The notes below the pieces were generated by a model, which did no database searches, was not told where the DNA came from, and worked only from the letters and a program-made list of their open reading frames with translations. Of a stretch of DNA of 64,000 bases, positions 61,701-64,000 are shown in pieces. Numbering within the stretch: the stretch's first letter is position 1; each line of letters opens with the position of its first letter. Where the stretch lies: NCBI GenBank assembly GCA_916700875.1, contig CAKAKS010000067.1, positions 6,452,909 to 6,516,908 on the forward strand. Reading direction: 5' to 3'. The stretch is from Sebastes aleutianus (lineage: Eukaryota; Chordata; Actinopteri; Perciformes; Sebastidae). Position numbers and translations under genes: made by a program.

Positions 61701-64000
61701 GGCAGTTGGCCTGGGGTTATCTGAGCGCGCTCACTACCTTGGCGCCTGCTGAGTGTGTTTTTCTGCTTTAGTCAGGAACTGCAATAACTTACTAAAGCCT
61801 CTCTCTCCACTCTCTCCTCTTCTCTCTCTCTTATCCCAATCACCGTTGTTGTTGTTTGTGTCAAAGTTGTAATGAGTTGTCACAGATGAGACTCTAAAAT
61901 AGTTTGGGAATAGGCTGCAACTGCAGGTTGAAGCAACCGCAGGTGGAAGCAAAGTGACTAACGTGCAGCTGGTTGACATGGGGCCGTTTTCGTGAGTCGA
62001 GTAGAGCCTGCTTTCATTTCGCCTCTGTGGCCTCACAGCAGGGGATAACCGCATTGACCACAATGCTTGTTGTGGTCCTGCTTAGTAGCAGAGCTGCAGG
62101 GGGGCCAACCTGTAATGATCTCCTCCCTCAAACTAAGCAGTGTAAAACCGATCAACATGTGTGTGTGTGTGTGTCTGGCTGTGTTGGCGACTAGAGGGAG
62201 TTTCTAAAAGTCTGTCAGCTCTCAGTTCTTTTGCAGTTTCTAACTGAATCTGTGTTGTTTGGAGTTAAAATGTTATGTTCCTTTTCATAGATATCATCCT
62301 CATTTTGTTGTTTATTGATTGCTTGTACAGCACTATCAAAGCAAACTGGACACTTCTTACTTTACGTTAAAAGCTTTCCACTAGTGGGGCACTCTGGTTG
62401 CCGGGGGGGGTTTAAGACACTGACCATGAACAGCAACGTCCCCGGTTCGAGTCCGGCCGGGAACTTTTTTTGCTTGTCGTTCTCCATCTTTCTCTCTTTC
62501 TCTTCTAATTTCCTGTCATCTCTTCACTGTCATCCTTCTAAAAAAGGCTTAAAAATGCCCCAAAAATACTGAAAAGGAACCTATCGGAAAAGCAACAGGA
62601 GGCTTTTATTATGTAGGAAATGCAATGTATTTGTCATCAAGTTGGCTTAGGTAGCGACGCCACCAGATAGAGGCGTAAGAAAATATCGATATAACTGAGT
62701 ATTGCGATATTATGTTGTGCAAATCTGTATTGATTCTCTAAAACGCTGTATTGATTTTTTTTTATTAACCTCTTAAACATCTGCCGGTCCATCGTCGAGC
62801 CTGACCGCTGTTTGATCTTTCAGAGGATGTAGAAGGCTCAAAGCTTGAGTGGAGTTACCGGCATCATATGAAACTATGTTGAGTAGGAGGAGGCTAAATA
62901 ACACAAAATTATTCTAAATGTTGGCGAGGAAAAACTGGCATGGCGATTTTCATAGGGGTCCCCTTGACCTCTGACCTCAAGATGTGTGAATGAAAAAGGG
63001 TTCTCTGGGTACCCACAAGACATGCCCACTTTATGATAATCACATTTATACAAGATTATACATTTATGATATACATTTGTTGTTTTTGCCTATTCTAAAT
63101 TGGTATATTTCTGGTGTGTTCTTTATACTATGACAGTTTTCCTAAAATTTAATTTAAAAAATTGCAATAAATCACCTTGTTTACAGTGTGGCAATATATT
63201 GCAATATATTGAATCGTTACCCCATTATCACGATACGTATCATAACACCAGATTCTTGCTCATACACAGCCCTATCGCAAGACGTATATTGGGATTTTAG
63301 AGGTGCTCATACTGCAGTTTGTGTGAACCAGCACACCTCATCAAGGTAAAAAGCTTCCTGCTGTCCTGTGGAAAAACCAATAGCTCTGCGCCAGCATGAC
63401 TGATTGAATGGCTGTGGTTGCTCATGGCTCAGCTCGGTTAGAAAAACCTCCACCCACCATCGAGAGGTCACACCAGCAAAAGAAAACTTTACTTTTCACC
63501 GCTAGCCGCCCCTCCTTTAATTTTCATCCGTCGTTCTTTCTCTCCATCACAGTCTGTGTCTCATCATCTCACATAACATCTGCCCTCTCCGGTTTCTCTC
63601 ACACTGACTTTCATCTCTCTATTTCTTTCCTCCTTCTTTTCAGAACTTTAAAAGCTACATGGCTCTTTGTCTCTCACCTTATTGCTCTCTCCGTCCACCT
63701 GTCTCTTTCTCATGTCTCTCCGTCTAATCATCTCTCTCTCTCTCTCCTTTTTCTTTCTTCATTACTTCTTGATGATACCCACCACTCGCTGCTCTCTTTT
63801 CACCTCTCTTTCTCCTCCCTCCTCACTCTTGTCTTATTCATTCTTGTCTCCCTCTCTTCCCCCTCATCTTTTTTCAGCACTTTGATACAGGCTGTCTGCA
63901 ATTTTAGCCTTTTGGTCCGTCTCTCTGACCCTTATATCCTTCCCCTCTCACTGCTCCTCTCTCTCTCGCTCTACACTCCTCACATATTTGCTCTCGTTCT
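32159..64000 (+). CDS. lig1: DNA ligase 1 (ATP-dependent), 18 coding exons in window, 3' part missing
   Basis: Spliced CDS 32159-32175, 33390-33464, 35237-35417, 38739-38931, 41031-41171, 45109-45510, 45667-45775, 48541-48627, 50119-50175, 50926-50984, 53600-53713, 53858-54024, 54421-54497, 54747-54838, 56611-56710, 56925-57010, 57898-58013, 61083-61178; all junctions hold phase, giving 723 codons. The enzyme adenylates a lysine with ATP and seals nicks in Okazaki fragments and repair patches in the nucleus. Visible parts: PCNA-binding box QRSIASFF at residues 2-9, a long charged disordered tail to about residue 380, the DNA-binding domain to about residue 650, then motif I EYKYDGER with catalytic Lys684 and motif III VFSRNQEDN. 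The human enzyme has its lysine at 568, so the tail here is about 116 residues longer. The rest of the adenylation domain and the OB-fold lie past the window. Confidence 0.97.
32530..33295. repeat. Direct repeat flanking a T2 element in lig1 intron 1
   Basis: About 125 bases at 32530-32655 recur at 33163-33295: taaagccagatg, acactagctaac, ttacatgagata, ccgttt-actaccagctcaac and tatcagctgtca occur in the same order on both sides of the T2 element. Confidence 0.75.
32660..33160 (+). mobile_element. TTAA-flanked MITE, family T2, copy B, in lig1 intron 1
   Basis: Between TTAA at 32656-32659 and TTAA at 33161-33164, starting aggtcccattttg and ending atatgggacct. It matches 22010-22459 but is about 50 bases longer, because this copy includes a ttatttccggttgcagtgta stretch missing from copy A. 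Confidence 0.8.
33390..33464 (+). CDS. lig1: lig1 coding exon 2
   Basis: Acceptor ctccatcag at 33389, donor gtaaga at 33465. Completes the PCNA-interacting box with SFF and continues into a lysine-rich stretch, KCKDKDKDSQKKARDE. Residues 6-31. Confidence 0.93.
33734..34221. mobile_element. hAT-like MITE in lig1 intron 2
   Basis: Inverted ends tagggatgcaaagatacc and gctgcatcccta enclose 488 bases. Flanking octamers cctattgg and cctatttt agree at six of eight positions, as an aged hAT target duplication would. No transposase. Confidence 0.7.
34222..35236. other. lig1 intron 2, remainder
   Basis: AT-rich sequence without clear features until the exon 3 acceptor. Confidence 0.5.
35237..35417 (+). 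CDS. lig1: lig1 coding exon 3
   Basis: Acceptor cgtctccag at 35236, donor gtaaaa at 35418. Residues 31-91, disordered, with the basic patch KKVAKRSRQ (nuclear-localisation-like) followed by acidic DSDDDE. Phase 0 at its end. Confidence 0.9.
35485..36723 (-). mobile_element. hAT-like MITE family R4, inverted copy, split by T3
   Basis: Read in reverse it starts cagggctgtcaaag and contains the R4 markers gggtacccacgagtc (reversed near 35800) and the cactttatgataatcac region. The T3 element at 36028-36644 interrupts it. Lies in lig1 intron 3. Confidence 0.65.
36028..36644 (+). mobile_element. TTAA-flanked element, family T3, nested in R4
   Basis: Between TTAA at 36024-36027 and TTAA at 36645-36648, starting agtggcagtaggcagag and ending cgcctacttcagct, which are inverted ends. 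The R4 sequence resumes directly on both sides. Confidence 0.75.
36724..38738. other. lig1 intron 3, remainder
   Basis: Includes a fragment near 37228 (gcagcaactaatgattattt) of the common tagttgcagccc-type repeat. Otherwise unrecognised. Confidence 0.45.
38739..38931 (+). CDS. lig1: lig1 coding exon 4, Pro/Ala/Thr repeat
   Basis: Acceptor tttttccag at 38738, donor gtcagt at 38932. Residues 92-156 contain repeated PATPVTP and APATP units, absent from the human protein in this form. Many Thr-Pro and Ser-Pro pairs are candidate CDK sites by inference. It ends in EIIKRKT, resembling the basic KRRTARK region of human LIG1. Confidence 0.88.
38980..39540. mobile_element. hAT-like MITE in lig1 intron 4
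   Basis: Inverted ends tagggatgtcacgatacc and ctcgtgacgtcccta. The left flank gttcctag and the right flank gttccctag form a near-perfect 8-base target duplication. Internal sequence aattccctctctattatgta matches, in inverse, parts of 43388-44110 and 52674-53560. Confidence 0.8.
39541..41030. other. lig1 intron 4, remainder
   Basis: No gene or clear repeat. A (CCA)n patch lies at about 40526-40547 and the last 60 bases are pyrimidine-rich. Confidence 0.5.
41031..41171 (+). CDS. lig1: lig1 coding exon 5
   Basis: Acceptor acgtgtgcag at 41030, donor gtacgc at 41172. Residues 156-203: ARKMFPKRKLDES aligns with human ARKQLPKR, then an acidic stretch and NKRPRVE, a second basic nuclear-signal candidate. 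Confidence 0.9.
41370..42029 (+). mobile_element. hAT-like MITE family R4, copy C, in lig1 intron 5
   Basis: Contains the gggtacccacgagtc and cccactttatgataatcac markers and ends attgacagcccta. The left inverted end is degraded (gtcaaagttaacgcg). Confidence 0.6.
42030..42850. other. lig1 intron 5, unrecognised part
   Basis: No gene, no clear repeat ends. Confidence 0.45.
42855..43137. repeat. Interspersed repeat with tgcagccct end
   Basis: Starts agagctgaaacaattagtca and ends atttgcagcccta, with the internal gatgtgaggattttctgctt motif shared with 17070-17345. Confidence 0.65.
43388..44110 (+). mobile_element. hAT-like MITE, incomplete right end, in lig1 intron 5
   Basis: Begins tagagaagggaatcgataat, a hAT-like end. 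The interior shares atgctacattgtgaa, ggcaggaggagag and gggaattatgacctg with 52674-53560. The right inverted end was not found. The 120-codon frame at 43435-43797 has no recognised domain. Confidence 0.6.
44111..45108. other. lig1 intron 5, last part
   Basis: No gene supported. Unrecognised sequence up to the exon 6 acceptor. Confidence 0.45.
45109..45510 (+). CDS. lig1: lig1 coding exon 6, Lys/Glu-rich tail
   Basis: Acceptor ccctgcgtag at 45108, donor gtgagg at 45511. The longest exon (402 bases, residues 203-337), almost entirely Glu, Lys, Ala and Asp with KKKKEEE-like runs. It ends in PISSFF, a second phenylalanine pair that matches LSSFF of the human protein. Confidence 0.93.
45667..45775 (+). 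CDS. lig1: lig1 coding exon 7
   Basis: Acceptor ttattcaatag at 45666, donor gtaaga at 45776. Residues 337-373; APRKATVKTEKPEK matches the human TPRKPAVKKE region after SSFF. Confidence 0.92.
46059..46300. mobile_element. Short hAT-like MITE in lig1 intron 7
   Basis: Inverted ends tagggctgcccc and gaggacagcccta around 242 bases with a cgactaatcggtcat motif. Flanking octamers do not match, so the insertion duplication is not visible. Confidence 0.6.
46654..46839 (+). pseudogene. C-terminal LINE reverse-transcriptase remnant
   Basis: The frame reads from an AT-rich start into the APTLWNSLP and KTHLF motifs and stops at 46837-46839. About 45 residues are recognisable. It is a fragment without polymerase or endonuclease domains, embedded in the intron. 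Confidence 0.7.
46654..46958 (+). mobile_element. 5'-truncated LINE (L2-like) in lig1 intron 7
   Basis: The + frame at 46654-46839 contains FSVTAPTLWNSLPIELL, then SFKRLLKTHLF, and a stop. This is the C-terminal signature of an L2/CR1-type reverse transcriptase. After it come a short 3' UTR, ggcgctatataaatcc and an (ATT)n tail at about 46926-46956, typical of L2-like ends in fish. Confidence 0.8.
46992..47640. mobile_element. hAT-like element with perfect 8-base target duplication
   Basis: The octamer GTAGGCAG lies immediately before (46984-46991) and after (47641-47648) a segment starting taggtatgggttataa and ending gtaatgcacatccctg. The interior from 47100 to 47450 is unusually GC-rich for this intron. 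Confidence 0.75.
47649..47779. mobile_element. Short hAT-like MITE adjoining the previous one
   Basis: Inverted ends tagggatgggttatga and ggtacccatcccta enclose 131 bases. It starts directly at the right-hand GTAGGCAG of the neighbouring element. Confidence 0.65.
47780..48540. other. lig1 intron 7, last part
   Basis: AT-rich, unrecognised. A 139-codon + frame at 47818-48237 has no domain and AT-rich codons, so it is not annotated as a gene. Confidence 0.45.
48541..48627 (+). CDS. lig1: lig1 coding exon 8, entry to the DNA-binding domain
   Basis: Acceptor gttcttcctcag at 48540, donor gtaagt at 48628. Residues 373-402, with YNPSRPNYHPVDHACWK, matching human YNPAKNNYHPVEDACWK. The true frame differs from the longest frame through this position. 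Confidence 0.95.
48628..50118. other. lig1 intron 8
   Basis: Unrecognised sequence. Near 48844 a cagggctgcaaataacgac motif resembles a degraded repeat end. Confidence 0.45.
50119..50175 (+). CDS. lig1: lig1 coding exon 9
   Basis: Acceptor actctccag at 50118, donor gtaagc at 50176. Encodes VPYLAVARTFEKIE, nearly identical to human LIG1. Residues 402-421. Confidence 0.95.
50926..50984 (+). CDS. lig1: lig1 coding exon 10
   Basis: Acceptor catttcccag at 50925, donor gtaaat at 50985. Encodes LRNIETLSNLLRSVLLLSP, matching human METLSNLLRSVVALSP. Residues 421-441. Confidence 0.95.
50985..52066. other. lig1 intron 10, first part, with GT-rich patches
   Basis: GT-rich microsatellite-like patches occur at 51120-51140 and 51205-51320. 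The segment 51420-51720 is GC-rich, with repeated cgctcgcg-like words. No exon supported. Confidence 0.5.
52067..52420 (-). repeat. Interspersed repeat R2, uninterrupted copy
   Basis: Reverse complement of 7485-7597 plus 8105-8275. It lacks the T1 insertion and carries a single TTAA at 52262-52265 where the insertion sits in the other copy. Confidence 0.7.
52674..53560. mobile_element. hAT-like MITE in lig1 intron 10
   Basis: Inverted ends tagtggtgtaacggacc and gatccgttgcaccctta. The flanks gttctgcg and ggtctgtg agree at six of eight positions. It shares interior sequence with 43388-44110 and ends 39 bases before lig1 exon 11. Confidence 0.7.
53600..53713 (+). CDS. lig1: lig1 coding exon 11
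   Basis: Acceptor tttttttccag at 53599, donor gtaata at 53714. Encodes YLCLNQLGPAYLGMELGVG, then LMKAVAQATG. Residues 441-479 of the DNA-binding domain. Confidence 0.96.
53858..54024 (+). CDS. lig1: lig1 coding exon 12
   Basis: Acceptor cttgtttccag at 53857, donor gtgagc at 54025. Encodes KGDLGLVAESSRSNQRTM and LTAGGVFRKLKEIASMSG, conserved DNA-binding-domain helices. Residues 479-534. Confidence 0.96.
54421..54497 (+). CDS. lig1: lig1 coding exon 13
   Basis: Acceptor gtctgcctcag at 54420, donor gtaaaa at 54498. Encodes NKKIDIIKGLFVACRFSEA, nearly identical to human KKIDIIKGLFVACRHSEA. Residues 535-560. Confidence 0.97.
54512..54606. repeat. CA-rich microsatellite patches in lig1 intron 13
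   Basis: Two CA arrays (about 54516-54536 and 54575-54604) between exons 13 and 14, read directly. Confidence 0.85.
54747..54838 (+). CDS. lig1: lig1 coding exon 14
   Basis: Acceptor gattgacag at 54746, donor gtaatc at 54839. Encodes RSLAGKLRIGLAEQSVL then ALSQAV and TPPGQ. Residues 560-591. Confidence 0.97.
54971..55285. mobile_element. Short inverted-repeat element, family T6
   Basis: Ends aaaggccctgacacaccaag and cttgatgtgtctgggcctt are inverted. The right end is followed by TTAA-like sequence (cttaaag), the left by ccta. The interior includes gacggtcggccatcggac. Superfamily uncertain. Confidence 0.65.
55286..56610. other. lig1 intron 14, remainder
   Basis: A 7-base unit (attcaag) is repeated three times near 55350, followed by cctttatttgtcatttt, an arrangement seen at inverted LINE ends in fish. 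The rest is AT-rich and unrecognised. Confidence 0.45.
56611..56710 (+). CDS. lig1: lig1 coding exon 15
   Basis: Acceptor ccttccttacag at 56610, donor gtaacc at 56711. Encodes FPPAVLDAGKGMSAESRR then ILKQTY. Residues 591-624. Confidence 0.96.
56925..57010 (+). CDS. lig1: lig1 coding exon 16, end of the DNA-binding domain
   Basis: Acceptor cccgtccag at 56924, donor gtaagc at 57011. Encodes CEMPNYDVLIPVLLKEG then LPNHCKLTPG. Residues 624-653. Confidence 0.96.
57011..57897. other. lig1 intron 16
   Basis: Unrecognised sequence with a (CCT)n patch at about 57737-57762. Confidence 0.5.
57898..58013 (+). CDS. lig1: lig1 coding exon 17, catalytic lysine (motif I)
   Basis: Acceptor cttctcccag at 57897, donor gtgtgt at 58014. 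Encodes PLRPMLAHPTKGVGEVMKRF and then FTCEYKYDGERAQ. The AAA codon at 57990-57992 is the lysine that carries AMP (Lys684 here, Lys568 in human). Residues 653-691. Confidence 0.97.
58014..59500. other. lig1 intron 17, first part
   Basis: Contains GT-rich patches (about 58205-58250, 58780-58815), purine-rich sequence at 58330-58490 and a (CT)n array at about 58671-58699. Near 59290-59420 a decayed repeat ends tgttagttgcagccca. No exon. Confidence 0.5.
59508..60634. mobile_element. hAT-like element in lig1 intron 17, split by a TTAA element
   Basis: Inverted ends tagggatgggtcatgattt (partly duplicated at 59528) and gcccatcccta. The flanks ttacatac (59500-59507) and ttacatcc (60635-60642) agree at seven of eight positions, a good target duplication. 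The T4 element at 59778-60531 sits inside. Confidence 0.75.
59778..60531. mobile_element. TTAA-flanked MITE, family T4, nested in the hAT element
   Basis: Between TTAA at 59774-59777 and TTAA at 60532-60535, with ends agggactgtatgtaac and cttacaaacagtccct. The interior is GC-rich, including gctcgttctcgctctttcgc, and gives long frames on both strands that are not genes. Confidence 0.75.
61083..61178 (+). CDS. lig1: lig1 coding exon 18, motif III
   Basis: Acceptor cccccacacag at 61082, donor gtaaag at 61179. Encodes VRVFSRNQEDNTTKYPDIIS, the conserved nucleotidyltransferase motif III region. Residues 692-723. It is the last ligase exon found before the window ends. Confidence 0.97.
61179..62370. 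other. lig1 intron 18, first part
   Basis: No ligase exon found. Pyrimidine-rich patches near 61430-61490 and 61800-61850; otherwise unrecognised. Confidence 0.5.
62376..62572 (+). mobile_element. tRNA-derived SINE in lig1 intron 18
   Basis: A tRNA-like head holds a perfect pol III B box, GGTTCGAGTCC at 62444-62454, and an upstream A-box-like tctggttgccggg. Behind it are a T run, a pyrimidine-rich body (cctgtcatctcttcactgtc) and an A-rich end with aaaaatgcccc. The tRNA fold itself is not intact, so it is not annotated as a tRNA gene. Confidence 0.7.
62860..63062 (+). repeat. Fragment of R4 in lig1 intron 18
   Basis: Carries gcatcatatgaaact, ggaaaaactggcatggc, gggtacccac and cccactttatgataatcaca in R4 order. 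Around it, 62660-62790 and 63190-63290 contain gatatt/atatcg words of another decayed repeat. Confidence 0.6.
63300..64000. other. lig1 intron 18, polypyrimidine-rich end
   Basis: From about 63530 the + strand is strongly CT-rich with many ctctct words. No exon is visible; the next ligase exon must lie beyond the window. Confidence 0.55.

Noticed and set aside
62376..62470. Possible tRNA gene, because of a perfect B box
   Set aside because: The A box is degenerate, the acceptor and anticodon stems do not form, and a SINE body follows.
61179..64000. Search for the next lig1 exon (the FILDTEAVAWD region)
   Set aside because: No frame with this conserved region was found on the + strand, so the gene is taken to continue past the window.

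Overview
The window is vertebrate, almost certainly teleost, nuclear DNA. Coding sequence is split into short exons with GT/AG borders and large introns. CA/GT microsatellites are abundant, and many short interspersed elements are of kinds common in bony fishes: hAT-type elements beginning TAGGGATG, TTAA-flanked elements, a tRNA-like SINE and LINE 3' ends. No bacterial, phage, CRISPR or retroviral content was seen. Coordinates come from reading by eye, so repeat edges are approximate. Exon edges were checked by splice-site sequence and by codon phase across every junction.

Layout, all genes on the + strand. (1) 1-19036: mostly non-coding. A possible last coding exon of an unidentified membrane protein lies at 3656-3799; the rest is repeats and unrecognised sequence. 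(2) 19037-30564: a five-exon gene for an ETS-domain factor of the ERF/ETV3/ETV3L group, predicted at 280 residues, with a poly(A) signal at 30828. (3) 31054-32158: probable control region of the next gene, holding two E2F-like sites and a local tandem duplication. (4) 32159 to the window end: DNA ligase 1 (lig1). Eighteen coding exons join in phase into 723 codons, from the PCNA-binding start through the DNA-binding domain to the catalytic lysine (Lys684 here) and adenylation motif III. The rest of the adenylation domain and the OB-fold lie beyond base 64000.

The two recognised genes have no evident joint function. The ETS factor should be a nuclear DNA-binding regulator, probably a repressor. 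lig1 seals Okazaki fragments and repair nicks, and the E2F-like sites fit S-phase expression.

The most informative non-genic content is a stratified set of mobile elements. At least six groups of non-autonomous elements begin near TTAA, five of them clearly TTAA-flanked. Several are nested in, or interrupted by, other elements, and two have related uninterrupted copies in the same window that approximate the empty site. I found no convincing new biological system. The best leads are the diverged ETS paralogue, the enlarged lig1 N-terminal tail, the nested transposons and the tandem duplication upstream of lig1.
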